Shown here one piece after another: positions 15,982-24,827 of a DNA stretch of 64,000 nt. Each line of letters begins with the position of its first letter. Position 1 is the stretch's first letter. The position numbers were made by a program, and so were the translations under genes. Under the pieces are notes generated by a model. The model worked only from the letters and a program-made list of their open reading frames with translations, did not search any database and was not told the origin of the DNA. This stretch comes from Nocardia vulneris (GTDB lineage: Bacteria > Actinomycetota > Actinomycetes > Mycobacteriales > Mycobacteriaceae), in contig NZ_BDCI01000030.1 of assembly GCF_001613425.1 (NCBI RefSeq), positions 1 to 64,000 of the forward strand, written 5' to 3'.

Positions 15982-16323
15982 TCACGGCTGAGCTTCCTCC
16001 GCCAGGACGATCCCGAAGTGCGACACGATCGCATCGACACTGCGGGTCAACCCGGACACGCTCTGCTTCAACCCCGACACGTCGCCCTTGAGGAAAGCCA
16101 CGTCCTGCTTGAGCACAGCCACGTCCTCCTCGACCGCACCCAGGCGGACCTGCGTGTGCCCAGCCATGACCTTCAGGGTGCTCATACTGTGCTCGAGTCG
16201 CACGACGCGATCGCGCGTATCGATGATGGCGTCCTGATAGGCGATACCGTCGCCCTCCGTCCGCTGCCATTTCCCTTCCAGCACCGCCACCCGCTCTTCC
16301 AACGATGGAACTTTGACTGACAT
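15982..16323 (-). CDS. Coiled-coil protein of unknown function
   Basis: A 113-residue protein dominated by heptad repeats. Residues about 68-98 read as successive seven-residue units with hydrophobic a/d positions (VAVLKQD, VAFLKGD, VSGLKQS, VSGLTRS), and the N-terminus (SLEERVAVLEGKW) is also coiled. It should form a parallel bundle. A strong GGGGGA precedes the ATG at 16323. It resembles tail-fibre-like or tether coiled coils but no phage gene is near. Confidence 0.65.
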   Translation of the reverse strand: MSVKVPSLEERVAVLEGKWQRTEGDGIAYQDAIIDTRDRVVRLEHSMSTLKVMAGHTQVRLGAVEEDVAVLKQDVAFLKGDVSGLKQSVSGLTRSVDAIVSHFGIVLAEEAQP

Positions 16324-16397
16324 GTAGATCCCCCTGTCGCGTCGATTGGAGCCCTCAGCTTAAGGCCGGACACCGACAGCGCCACGCTCCCGATCTC

Positions 16398-16437
16398 GGT
16401 CCATTCTGGACCCTCATTCGGGTCAATTCTGGAACCC
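16398..16437. promoter_or_regulatory. Direct repeat of an operator-like palindrome
   Basis: GGTCCATTCTGGACC (16398-16412) is a perfect palindrome around TTC. A second, slightly altered copy starts 23 bases later (GGTCAATTCTGGAACCC, 16421-16437). Both lie in the 240-base divergent region between the coiled-coil gene and the oxygenase gene, where a dimeric regulator binding twice would control either one. Confidence 0.55.
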
Positions 16438-16563
16438 TCGAACAGGTCTCGGATGGAACCGGAAGCAACGGATTTACCCGAATGTGACCCGAACGCCGGT
16501 TCGGCGCAGCGGGTACGGACCATGCTGGGGGACGGTGCAGCGGAGACGGAAGGACGGCGCGTC

Positions 16564-17601
16564 GTGGAGTTCCACGTTCCTATCATCGATATCTCGCCCT
16601 ACGTCGAGGGCGCGGACGCCGCGGCGCGGGCCGCGGTCGCCCGGCAGGTGGACGAGGCGGCGAGCACGGTCGGGTTCATGCAGATCCGCGGGCACGGGAT
16701 CGCCCGCCCGGTGCTCGACGAGTTCGCGGCCGCGCTGGACGAGTTCTTCGCGCTCGCGCCCGCCACCAAGGAGAGCTACCGGACGGCGGTCGAATTCAAT
16801 CGGGGCTATTCACCACCCAAGAGCGAGAGTCTGAGCTTGAGCCTCGGGGTGGCCTCGGCGACCCGGATGAACGACTTCTTCGAGGCGTTCAATATCGGCA
16901 CGACCACCTCCGACTATCCGGGACTGGATCTTCCCGCGCGGGCGGGCTACGCCGACAATGTCTGGCCCGCAGAACTTCCCGGCTTCCGGCCGCGGGTGCA
17001 GCGGTACTACGCCGAGGCCGCGCGGGTGGCGGGCACGCTCACCACCGTCTTCGCCGACGCCCTCGACCTACCGCCCGGCTATTTCGAGAGTTTCACCGAT
17101 CACTCGCTGAATGTGTTGCGCATGAACAACTATGCGCTGCCACCGGGCAGTGTGGACCTCGACGGCGACCTCAAGGGGATGGGCGAGCACACCGATTACG
17201 GCATCGTCACCGTCCTGTGGGCCGACCAGGTGCCCGGCTTGCAGGTGCTGGGCGCGGACGGCCGCTGGCACGACGTACAACCCGCCGACGAGGCGCTGCT
17301 GGTGAATCTCGGTGACGTGATGGCCCGCTGGACCAACGAGCGATGGCTCTCGACGCTGCACCGGGTGATGCCGCCGATCGTCGACGGCACCATCGAACGC
17401 CGGCGCAGCGCCGCGTTCTTCCACGACGGCAATTTCGACGCGGTGATCGAGACGCTGCCCTCCTGTGTCGGCGCGGGCAGCAAGTATCCGCCGATCACCG
17501 TGTCCGAGCACGTGCAGGCCAAGCTGGCCGGTTCCCGTGCGCTGCAACCGAATACGAACGCACACCGGGAAGCAGCCCGGGTGCTCTCGGCCCGCGACTG
17601 A
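16564..17601 (+). CDS. Isopenicillin-N-synthase-like 2-oxoglutarate/Fe(II) oxygenase
   Basis: A 345-residue non-heme iron oxygenase of the DIOX_N/2OG-FeII_Oxy family. Fe(II) ligands are His209 and Asp211 (GEHTDYG) and His266 (TLHRV); the Arg-Ser pair that binds 2-oxoglutarate is in RRRSAAFF. The N-terminal block VPIIDISPYVEG is typical. It may hydroxylate or ring-modify a small molecule; no biosynthetic cluster surrounds it, so the substrate is open. GTG 16564 is preferred since GGAAGGA precedes it and the family normally begins near this residue; ATG 16453 and 16522 are longer options. Confidence 0.85.
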   Translation: MEFHVPIIDISPYVEGADAAARAAVARQVDEAASTVGFMQIRGHGIARPVLDEFAAALDEFFALAPATKESYRTAVEFNRGYSPPKSESLSLSLGVASATRMNDFFEAFNIGTTTSDYPGLDLPARAGYADNVWPAELPGFRPRVQRYYAEAARVAGTLTTVFADALDLPPGYFESFTDHSLNVLRMNNYALPPGSVDLDGDLKGMGEHTDYGIVTVLWADQVPGLQVLGADGRWHDVQPADEALLVNLGDVMARWTNERWLSTLHRVMPPIVDGTIERRRSAAFFHDGNFDAVIETLPSCVGAGSKYPPITVSEHVQAKLAGSRALQPNTNAHREAARVLSARD

Positions 17602-17608
17602 CCCGAAA

Positions 17609-18475
17609 CTACTTGCGGAACTTCGCTTCCAGTTCGGTCGCCGTGGCTTGCAGGTCGGCCGGGGTGTTCGTCTTGAAGATGCCTTCGTAACCGGTCTCGG
17701 CCCGCACTGCGGCCACTACATCCGGATCGTGGTACAGCGCAGCCAGTTTCAGCAGCGTCGGGTTGTCCTTGTCGGCGGCCCGCGCGGCGAAGATGTTGAT
17801 GTACTGCTTCAGTTCCGGGCGCTCCGGGTCGTCGGTGTAGATGGTGTCGTTCTTGGTCAGACCCGCCGGACGCGCGAAGGTGTCGTCGACGAACGCGGCG
17901 TCGACACTGGCCAGCGACTGCGCGGTGAGGGTCGGATCGATGGGTGTCAGCTTCACCTTGGAGGCCGCGGTGTCCACGTCTTCGACCTTGGAGTCCCAGC
18001 TCGCACCGCCCTTCAGCACGACCAGGCCCGCCGCGGCGAGGCTGAGCAGCGGCCGCACCTGATTGGCGGGGTTGTTGCTCAACGTGATCTGGCCGCCCTG
18101 CGGGATCTCGGCGACGGACTTGTGCTTGCGCGAGTACAGGGTCAGCGGGAAGATCTCGGTCGCGCCGACCGGCACCAGGGTGTCGTTGTTGCGGGCGTTG
18201 TAGTTGGCCAGGTAGCGCACGTGCTGGAACTTGTTGAGATCGATACGCCGTTGGGCCAGTGCGGGATTGGGCTGGTTGTAGTCGGTGAAGTTGATGAACT
18301 CCACGCGAATGCCTTGATCGGCCGCCTTCTTCTTGTACACGTCCCAATGCGACTCTGCGAGATCGTTCACACCGATGCGGATCACTCCGTCGTCGTGCTT
18401 CGCGCCACACGACATCGTGGTCACGGCCAGGGCGGAAAGAATCGGAATCACCAGCAGACGGTGCATCAAGCGCAT
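17609..18475 (-). CDS. metQ: MetQ-like substrate-binding lipoprotein (copy 1)
   Basis: A 288-residue NlpA-family lipoprotein. The signal peptide ends in TMSC with the lipid-anchored Cys23. The mature domain has the family features IRIGVNDLAESHWDVYKKKAADQGI, FTDYNQPN and NKFQH. These proteins bind methionine outside the membrane and pass it to MetNI. It is divergent from copy 2 and has no own permease, so it may serve the same MetNI with different ligand preference. TTG 18484 is a possible longer start. It converges with the oxygenase gene, six bases apart. Confidence 0.9.
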   Translation of the reverse strand: MRLMHRLLVIPILSALAVTTMSCGAKHDDGVIRIGVNDLAESHWDVYKKKAADQGIRVEFINFTDYNQPNPALAQRRIDLNKFQHVRYLANYNARNNDTLVPVGATEIFPLTLYSRKHKSVAEIPQGGQITLSNNPANQVRPLLSLAAAGLVVLKGGASWDSKVEDVDTAASKVKLTPIDPTLTAQSLASVDAAFVDDTFARPAGLTKNDTIYTDDPERPELKQYINIFAARAADKDNPTLLKLAALYHDPDVVAAVRAETGYEGIFKTNTPADLQATATELEAKFRK

Positions 18476-18609
18476 TGCGAGCAAACTAGACGGTCGTCCA
18501 AGAATTGGGAAGGGTTTCGCTCACCACAATCCCAACCGTTGTCCCGCCCGCCCTCGGATCGCTTGGATTACCGGGTTCATATTGCGACGAGCTTTTCGGG
18601 AGCAACGAA

Positions 18610-19485
18610 GTGAAATTCCATCGGGCACTGGCGATCCCGGTCCTGGTAGCAACCGCGGCCCTCACCGTCACGGCGTGCGGTTCCGACGACAAGTCCTCCT
18701 CCGACACGGTAGTGCGGATCGGCACCACCGACAAGGACAAGGCCTGGGACGTCTTCGAACAGCGGGCCAAGGACAAGGGCATCACGCTGAAGATCACCAA
18801 CTTCTCCGACTACAAGCAGCCGAATCTCGCGCTGTCGCAGAAGCAGATCGATGTGAATCTCTTTCAGCACCTGCAGTTCCTGGGCGCCTACAACGTCGCC
18901 AACAAGGACACGCTGACTCCGATCGGCGCCACCTACATCGTGCCGCTCGGCCTGTACTCGAAGAAGCACAAGGCGCTCGCGGACCTGCCCCAGGGCGCGG
19001 AGATCGCGATCCCGAACGACCCGACCAACCAGGCGCGGGCGCTGTTCGTCCTGCAGGCGGCCGGTCTGCTGAAACTGTCCGGCAGTTCGAGCGCGCCCAC
19101 CGCCGCCGATGTCGACAAGGCCGCGTCCAAGGTCAAGGTGACCACGGTCGACGCCGCGCAGACCGCGCTCTCGCTCGTGTCCGTGGACGGTGCGGTGATC
19201 AACAACACCTTCCTCGACCGCTCCGGCATCGACCCCGATTCGGCGCTGTACAAGGATGATCCGAAGAACCCGGCGGCCGAGCCGTACATCAACGCGCTGG
19301 TGACCAGGGCCGAGGACAAGAACAACCCGAAGCTGCTGCAGCTGGTCGAACTCTGGCACGACCCCGAGGTGCAGCGGGCGCACGCCGAGGTCACCAAGAA
19401 CACGGCCGTCGAGGTACGCCGCACCGGCTCCGAACTGGAGCAGATTCTCCAGCGGGTGCAGCAGACCATCCGTGACGGCAAGTGA
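18610..19485 (+). CDS. metQ: MetQ-like substrate-binding lipoprotein (copy 2)
   Basis: A 291-residue NlpA-family lipoprotein with lipobox VTAC (Cys23) and conserved blocks IGTTDKDKAWDVFEQRAKDKGI, FSDYKQPN and NLFQH. It is the first gene of a metQ-metN-metI operon: its TGA overlaps the GTG of metN by four bases. It should bind methionine (L, possibly D) for ATP-driven import. GTG 18610 follows GGGAG at a good distance and places the signal peptide correctly. Confidence 0.93.
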   Translation: MKFHRALAIPVLVATAALTVTACGSDDKSSSDTVVRIGTTDKDKAWDVFEQRAKDKGITLKITNFSDYKQPNLALSQKQIDVNLFQHLQFLGAYNVANKDTLTPIGATYIVPLGLYSKKHKALADLPQGAEIAIPNDPTNQARALFVLQAAGLLKLSGSSSAPTAADVDKAASKVKVTTVDAAQTALSLVSVDGAVINNTFLDRSGIDPDSALYKDDPKNPAAEPYINALVTRAEDKNNPKLLQLVELWHDPEVQRAHAEVTKNTAVEVRRTGSELEQILQRVQQTIRDGK

Positions 19486-20495
19486 GCGATAACCCGCCCG
19501 CCGTCGAATTCCGCTCGGTCACCAAGGTTTTCGGCAAGGGCGCGGATGCCCATGTCGCGCTGGACGCTATCGATCTGCGGATCGAGCAGGGCGAGATCTT
19601 CGGCGTGATCGGCTATTCCGGCGCGGGCAAGAGCACCCTGGTCCGCCTGATCAACGCCCTGGAGCGGCCGACCAGCGGCAGCATCGAGGTCGCGGGCACC
19701 CCCATCACCGGCGTGCGCGAAGCCGAGGTGCGCCGTCTGCGCCGCGATATCGGGATGGTGTTCCAGCAGTTCAATCTGTTCCGATCCCGTACCGCCGCAG
19801 GAAATGTCGAATACCCGCTCAAGGTGGCGGGCTGGAAACGAGCCGCGCGTAAGGCGCGGGTCGCGGAGTTGCTCGAGTTCGTCGGACTTTCCGACAAGGC
19901 CCGCAGCTACCCCGACCAGCTGTCCGGCGGCCAGAAGCAGCGGGTCGGCATCGCTCGCGCGCTGGCGACCTCGCCGTCGCTGCTGCTCGCGGACGAGTCG
20001 ACCTCGGCGCTGGACCCGGAGACCACCGCGGAGGTGCTGCGCCTGCTGAAGAAGGTCAATCGGGAGCTCGGCGTCACCATCGTGGTGATCACCCACGAAA
20101 TGGATGTGATCCGTGCCGTCGCCGACCGGGTCGCCGTGCTCGCCGAGGGCCGGATCGTCGAACTCGCCAGCACCTTCGAGGTTTTCGCGACGCCGCAGGC
20201 CGCACCGACGCGATCGTTCGTGGCGACGGTGCTGCACAACCGGCCGTCCGAGGACGAGGTGCGCAGGCTCGGTGAGCTGCACGGCGGCCGGCTCGTCACG
20301 GTGGACGTCGACGACGAGCACGGCATCGGCGCGGCGTTGACCGTCGCGGCGCACGCCGATGTCCGCTTCGAGGTGGTCTACGGCGGGGTCGGCACGTTGC
20401 AGAACAAGACCTTCGGCAGCGTCACCCTGGCGTTGCACGGACCCGACGACGCCGTCGACAAGGTGATCGCCGAACTCGGCCCGCGCACGGCCTGA
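19482..20495 (+). CDS. metN: Methionine ABC transporter ATP-binding protein
   Basis: A 337-residue ATPase with Walker A GYSGAGKST (44-52), Q-loop FQQFNLF, signature LSGGQKQRVGIARAL and Walker B LLLADESTSALD. The C-terminal 90 residues form the NIL domain found in MetN, which senses intracellular methionine and inhibits transport. It pairs with MetI in the inner membrane and is translationally coupled to metQ through a GTGA overlap. Confidence 0.95.
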   Translation: MSDNPPAVEFRSVTKVFGKGADAHVALDAIDLRIEQGEIFGVIGYSGAGKSTLVRLINALERPTSGSIEVAGTPITGVREAEVRRLRRDIGMVFQQFNLFRSRTAAGNVEYPLKVAGWKRAARKARVAELLEFVGLSDKARSYPDQLSGGQKQRVGIARALATSPSLLLADESTSALDPETTAEVLRLLKKVNRELGVTIVVITHEMDVIRAVADRVAVLAEGRIVELASTFEVFATPQAAPTRSFVATVLHNRPSEDEVRRLGELHGGRLVTVDVDDEHGIGAALTVAAHADVRFEVVYGGVGTLQNKTFGSVTLALHGPDDAVDKVIAELGPRTA

Positions 20496-20506
20496 AAGGA
20501 GTACCG

Positions 20507-21169
20507 ATGCAAGCGGATTGGGACAAACTCCGGCCGTTGCTGACCGAGGCGATCGGCACCACCCTCTATCTGGTGCTGATCACCTTCGTGATCGGTGGCC
20601 TGATCGGACTGTTCCTGGGCACCGTGCTCTACACCACCCGCAAGGGCGGGCTGCTCGCGAACGCCCCGATCAACCTGCTGCTCAACGTGATCGTGAACGT
20701 GGTGCGCCCGATCCCGTTCATCATCCTGCTCGCGGCGCTCGGGCCGGTGACGCTGGAGGTGGTCGGCACCACCATCGGCCGCGACGCCGCGGCGTTCGTC
20801 ATGATCGTGGCGGCGTCGTTCGGCATCGCCCGGATCGTGGAGCAGAATCTGGTGACGGTCGACCCCGGCGTCATCGAGGCGGCGCGCGCGGTCGGCGCGG
20901 GACCGCTGCGAATCATCTTGACGCTGTTGATTCCCGAGGCGCTCGGCCCGCTGATCCTCGGCTACACGTTCGTGGTGATCTCGATCGTCGACATCTCCGC
21001 CATGGCGGGCACCGTCGGCGGCGGCGGGCTCGGCGATTTCGCGCTCGTCCACGGGTATCAGCAGTTCAACTGGCAGGTCACCTTCGTGGCCACGCTGATC
21101 ATCGTGGCGGGCGTGCAGGGCATCCAGTTCTTCGGTAACTGGCTGGCCCGAAAAGTATTGCGCCGCTGA
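20507..21169 (+). CDS. metI: Methionine ABC transporter permease
   Basis: A 220-residue permease with five hydrophobic segments and the EAA-loop sequence EAARAVGAGPLRIILTLLIPEALGP that contacts MetN. The family sequence RPIPFIILLAALGPVT is present. It starts 11 bases after metN behind AAAGGAG and ends the operon at a strong hairpin. Confidence 0.95.
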   Translation: MQADWDKLRPLLTEAIGTTLYLVLITFVIGGLIGLFLGTVLYTTRKGGLLANAPINLLLNVIVNVVRPIPFIILLAALGPVTLEVVGTTIGRDAAAFVMIVAASFGIARIVEQNLVTVDPGVIEAARAVGAGPLRIILTLLIPEALGPLILGYTFVVISIVDISAMAGTVGGGGLGDFALVHGYQQFNWQVTFVATLIIVAGVQGIQFFGNWLARKVLRR

Positions 21170-21173
21170 GGCC

Positions 21174-21205
21174 CCTGGTGCCCGGGACAACTCCCGGGCA
21201 CCAGG
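21174..21205. terminator. Bidirectional terminator after metI
   Basis: A perfect 14-bp stem (CCTGGTGCCCGGGA / TCCCGGGCACCAGG) with a CAAC loop begins five bases after the metI stop and ends eight bases before the stop of the convergent DUF4189 gene. It serves both strands, in the GC-rich, T-poor style common in actinobacteria. Confidence 0.85.
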
Positions 21206-21213
21206 CGACCGCG

Positions 21214-21660
21214 TCATTCCACGTTGCTGGTGCAGAGCGTGGTGCCGACGATGCGCGCCGCGCTCGGCGCCGAGCTGCCGAAATTCACCGGCGGCGGCCC
21301 GAATGCGGCGAGCGCCGCACGCTCGGCTTCGGCCCGGTTGGGACCGGTGCCACCGACATAGCGACCGTCGCGTTCGGCGATGGCGCCACAGCCGTCGACG
21401 AAGCGGACGATGATATTGCAGTTCCGCCCGCCCTTCGCCCGGCAGTCGTCGAGCGCCGCGGCGTCGGATTCCGCCCAGTTCGGGTAGTTCCAGGCCGTCG
21501 AGACGCCGGCACCGTTCGCGTCGACCGTGATCGCCCGCGACCCGTAGTAGGAACCGTCCGGCCCGGGCTCGGCACCGGCCTGCCCCGCGCCGGCCGCCAC
21601 GAAGGCGACGGCCGTCGAGGCGAACAGGCCCAGGACAGCCTTGCCCGCTGTGTATTTCAT
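21214..21660 (-). CDS. Secreted DUF4189 protein (copy 1)
   Basis: A 148-residue exported protein. Residues 1-31 form a signal peptide ending AGAGQAGAEP. The mature part has the DUF4189 pattern with paired cysteines (DDCRAKGGRNCNIIVRFVDGCGAIA) and a terminal Cys. Function of the domain is unknown; family members are small extracytoplasmic proteins of actinobacteria. ATG 21660 follows GGGGAG. Confidence 0.8.
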   Translation of the reverse strand: MKYTAGKAVLGLFASTAVAFVAAGAGQAGAEPGPDGSYYGSRAITVDANGAGVSTAWNYPNWAESDAAALDDCRAKGGRNCNIIVRFVDGCGAIAERDGRYVGGTGPNRAEAERAALAAFGPPPVNFGSSAPSAARIVGTTLCTSNVE

Positions 21661-21811
21661 GATTCTCCCCACGAAAGAAAGTAAACCTCGGTCAGATCAT
21701 CCGGCATCCGAATCGATCTGTCCAAGCCTTTGCAGACGGCCACTCACCTCGAAATAGGCTGTCATACAGGGCCTTTTGAAATGCAAGGTTCGCTTCCGCA
21801 GGGCGAGTTGT

Positions 21812-22237
21812 TCAGCTCGCGTTCTTGGTGCACGAGGACAGCACTACACGCGCCGGTTGCGGCACGGCACTGCCGAGATCCGGGAACGGCGGCGCGCTTT
21901 CGCCGAGCTTGGCGATCGCCAATCGCTCCGCTTCCTCCCGCGTCGCCGCCCAATCGGCCGCGAACGCACCGTCGGCGCCGCGCACGGCCGCCGCACAACC
22001 GTTGGAGAAACGCACGAGAATCTTGCAGTCGTACACGCCGCAGTCCCGAATGGCCACCGCATCCGCGGCCACCCAGGACGGTTGATCGACCGAGCCGACC
22101 ACTTTGCCGGTGCTGGGCGAAAAGGCCAGCGTCCCATGATAATCAGGCGCCGCGCCGGCGGAGCCCGTGCCGACGATGGTCAACGCCGCGGTGGATGCCA
22201 GGACCGCACCGAACGCGGCCCTCCCCAGATTGGACAA
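21812..22237 (-). CDS. Secreted DUF4189 protein (copy 2)
   Basis: A 141-residue paralogue of the neighbouring gene, with a signal peptide ending GSAGAAP and the same core (AIRDCGVYDCKILVRFSNGCAAAV). The start is TTG at 22237, supported by GGGAG seven bases upstream and by the position of the signal peptide. The two copies are about 150 bases apart in the same orientation and clearly diverged, so the duplication is old. Confidence 0.78.
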   Translation of the reverse strand: MSNLGRAAFGAVLASTAALTIVGTGSAGAAPDYHGTLAFSPSTGKVVGSVDQPSWVAADAVAIRDCGVYDCKILVRFSNGCAAAVRGADGAFAADWAATREEAERLAIAKLGESAPPFPDLGSAVPQPARVVLSSCTKNAS

Positions 22238-22370
22238 CAGAAACTCCCGTTCAAAGAAGATGAAGCGAGCTGATCATCACCCACACCACCTACCCTGTCC
22301 AGCACCGGGAAAGCTGCCGCCGATCCTCGGGGCAGCCGCGCAATCCGGCACTCCGGCTGCGGATTCGGTC

Positions 22371-23150
22371 CTAGCGACGCGTGCGCAGATACTCGTCGTG
22401 CTCACGGTCCTCGCGGTAGTACCGCTGCGTGAGTGCGATCAGTCGGCGGATCTCGGCGGCCATGGCGGCCGAGTCCATCGGCTTGGCGACGACAGGATCA
22501 CCGGTCTGCACGTAGTAGCGGCCATCCGGATAGTCCATCCACCAGAAGCCACGGCCGAACGTGGGACGCGCGTCGACGGCCGGGCCGGGCAGTACCGTGA
22601 TCTCGCCGAGCGCACGGCGCTCCCGTTTGAGCAGCCGGTCGAACCGCTGTGCGAGGCCCACCGCGTACGCTTCGCGCACCGGGCGCTCCCGGTCGGCGGT
22701 GATCTCCGCGCGCCGCGCCTCCAGCGGTGGCTGGGTGCCCGGCGGCGTATCCGGTAGCGCGCCAATTGCTTCCGCGGCGACCTGGGCGGCGGTGCCGTAG
22801 CGCAACCTCACGTCTGCGCCGGTGTCCGCGGCGACGCCCGGAAGCTGCACCAAGGTCGCGCCCGCCGCGTCGCGCACCGCGCCGTGGAAACGGAAGATCC
22901 GGGTCAGCTCCGGCGCACCGAAGCCCTTCAGCTCGATCCGGACCTCCGGCTCCAGCAGGATCTGCAACGCGCGTTCCAACTCGATCGAATGCCGGTCGAG
23001 CAGTGCGGCCGTCGCCGCTTCCCGCTGCGCCACCAGATCGGCGAAATCGACGGCCTGCGGCCGGAATTGCAGCGGATACGGCAGCCGATCCCGGCCGTAG
23101 GCGTGCCAGAGCAGCTGGAACTCCAGTCCGGTGAAACGCACCTCAATCAT
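22371..23150 (-). CDS. EspG-family ESX secretion-associated protein
   Basis: A 259-residue cytoplasmic protein of the EspG type: N-terminal beta/alpha block (VRFTGLEFQLLWHAYGRDRLPYPLQF), central strand RIELKGFG, and C-terminal GRGFWWMDYPDGRYYVQ. EspG proteins are chaperones that bind the tip of PPE proteins and keep PE/PPE substrates soluble for type VII export. It follows, with an 8-base overlap, the PPE-like gene, its likely client. It is the last gene of the cassette. GTG 23156 is an alternative start. Confidence 0.75.
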   Translation of the reverse strand: MIEVRFTGLEFQLLWHAYGRDRLPYPLQFRPQAVDFADLVAQREAATAALLDRHSIELERALQILLEPEVRIELKGFGAPELTRIFRFHGAVRDAAGATLVQLPGVAADTGADVRLRYGTAAQVAAEAIGALPDTPPGTQPPLEARRAEITADRERPVREAYAVGLAQRFDRLLKRERRALGEITVLPGPAVDARPTFGRGFWWMDYPDGRYYVQTGDPVVAKPMDSAAMAAEIRRLIALTQRYYREDREHDEYLRTRR

Positions 23151-24444
23151 GGTCACCGATCACCGGCGGCACCGTTTTCGGCAGCGCACCCAAACCGGTG
23201 AGCTCCTCGCCGTTCTCCTGCGTGATCAGGTAATCCTTTGTGCCGGTGGTTTTTTCGTCGTCATTGCCCCGGCCGGCCGCCCCCGGAGCCATGCCGGGCA
23301 TGCCGCTCGTACCCGCCCGGCCGGTGGCCGTGCCGGTCGCGGTCCGCGCGGCAGCGGCCGGAACCACGCCCGGCTGCTGCGGATTTCCCGGCACGCTGCG
23401 GCCGGGGGCAGGCTGCTTACCGGGTTCGCTGGAAGTAGTGCCAGGGCCGGAACGGGAAAGGGGCGAAACAGGGTTCGAGCGCGAGGGCGTGCCCGGACTG
23501 GGCGTGCCCGCCGGTGATGGCGTCGTGGCGACCGGCGTCGTACTGGTCGGCGTACCGGTGTTCGTGGAAGTGGTAGGCGCGGCGGTCGATTGGTTCGCGG
23601 TCGCCGAGGTCGCCGCCGGGGAGCCGGAACTCGCCGCCTGCGTGGTCGTCGCCGGATTCGCTTCGGGCGCTGCGCTGTTCGGCTGATCGGCCGGATCCGT
23701 CGCCGCACCCGTCTTGCCATCGGTTCCGGATGGCGTGGCAGAACTCGGATTCGACGTGCCCGGACCGGAGGACGGCACCACCGGCGTCGACGGATCGCGC
23801 ACCACGGTCGGCGCGGGCGGAATGATCGGCACTCCGTTGTCGGTCTGGTTCGCCACTTGCCAATACACCGTCTGCAGAACGCGTTTCGCTTCCTCCCGCG
23901 CCTCGTCCGCGGTGTAATCACCGGACTTCATGGCACCGTCGGCAGGCAGCGTTTTGCCCTTCAGATCCACCGGAGCGGCGAGGCCGGGCATCAACGCCTG
24001 AGTCTGATTCAGGCCGGTGTACATCTCCGTGAGCTTGGCGTACAGGAGGTGCGCCGAGGTCGTCAACTGCCCCGCACCGTCACTGTAGGTCCGCACCGCC
24101 TCCGCCGCCTTGCCCGCCGCCTGACCGGACCAGCCGTTCGCGATCGTGCGCTGCACACTCGCATTGAACGTCTCCGTCGTCTCCCGGAACGCGGTGCCGA
24201 TCTTGAACCACGCCTCCGCGGCCTGCAGCACCGTGCCCGGCTGCATCGCGGCCACCCGCTGCACCAGATCCGCCAGCGGCAAGGTCTCGAACAGCGCCAG
24301 ATCCTCGTTCGTGATCCGCGGCGGTTCGTACCCGCCCTGGAACTGATCGGTGCCGACATTCGTGACGGCGTAGATGTTCGCGCGATCCCGGTTCCACTGC
24401 TCCTGCGCCGCGATGATGCGGGCGCGGTACTCGTCGTAGGTCAT
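23143..24444 (-). CDS. PPE-like type VII secretion substrate with Pro/Ser/Thr-rich tail
   Basis: A 433-residue protein. Residues about 45-140 are helical and carry the WxG turn of ESX substrates (NGWSGQAAG, Trp105-Gly107), as in PPE-domain proteins. From about 200 to 400 the sequence is low-complexity, rich in Ser, Thr, Pro, Ala and Gly, like cell-surface stalks. The last 30 residues (DYLITQENGEELTGLGALP) look ordered. It lies between a WXG-like partner upstream (4-base overlap) and an EspG upstream of the operon end. Export by ESX is inferred; no ESX core gene is in the window. Confidence 0.75.
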   Translation of the reverse strand: MTYDEYRARIIAAQEQWNRDRANIYAVTNVGTDQFQGGYEPPRITNEDLALFETLPLADLVQRVAAMQPGTVLQAAEAWFKIGTAFRETTETFNASVQRTIANGWSGQAAGKAAEAVRTYSDGAGQLTTSAHLLYAKLTEMYTGLNQTQALMPGLAAPVDLKGKTLPADGAMKSGDYTADEAREEAKRVLQTVYWQVANQTDNGVPIIPPAPTVVRDPSTPVVPSSGPGTSNPSSATPSGTDGKTGAATDPADQPNSAAPEANPATTTQAASSGSPAATSATANQSTAAPTTSTNTGTPTSTTPVATTPSPAGTPSPGTPSRSNPVSPLSRSGPGTTSSEPGKQPAPGRSVPGNPQQPGVVPAAAARTATGTATGRAGTSGMPGMAPGAAGRGNDDEKTTGTKDYLITQENGEELTGLGALPKTVPPVIGDHD

Positions 24445-24818
24445 GCGGGCGCGTCGATTCCGGTGAGCTGGTCGGCCCGGGACTGGTCGACGGCGCGGTA
24501 GTTGGCCATGGCCTTGGCGAAGACTTCCTTCATGAGGGTCACCTCGTCGATGTGCTCCCGGATACGGTTCTGGATCGAATCCACGCCGGTGGAACCCTTC
24601 GAAGTGAACTTGTCCTCGAGGACCTGGCCCGAAGGGAAGCCGCCGAACCCGGCAACGGTGGCAACGTTTCGAGACAGTTGCAGGAGGTCCCGAAGGTTCT
24701 CGATATTGCGATCGCAGTCCTGAGCGAGACCAACTCCGACGCTCTCATCGAGGGTCAGCTCCCCTGCGTTGGCAGCTTCGAGCAACTCTCGCCAAGTCGA
24801 CAGACTTTCACCAACCAT
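24441..24818 (-). CDS. Small helical WXG/PE-like protein of the ESX cassette
   Basis: A 125-residue all-helical protein with no signal peptide. It has two long helices (WRELLEAANAGELTLDESVGVGLAQDCDRNIENLRDLL and GVDSIQNRIREHIDEVTLMKEVFAKAMANYRAVD). It lacks a clear WxG turn, but its size, helicity and 4-base ATGA overlap with the PPE-like gene suggest it is the PE- or WXG-like heterodimer partner. Partner role is inference. Confidence 0.6.
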   Translation of the reverse strand: MVGESLSTWRELLEAANAGELTLDESVGVGLAQDCDRNIENLRDLLQLSRNVATVAGFGGFPSGQVLEDKFTSKGSTGVDSIQNRIREHIDEVTLMKEVFAKAMANYRAVDQSRADQLTGIDAPA

Positions 24819-24827
24819 CAGATCCCC

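Noticed and set aside
18476..18609. SAM riboswitch upstream of metQ copy 2
   Set aside because: The 134-base gap lacks the conserved helices of SAM-I or SAM-IV types; only a weak TTGGGA/TCCCAA pairing is visible.
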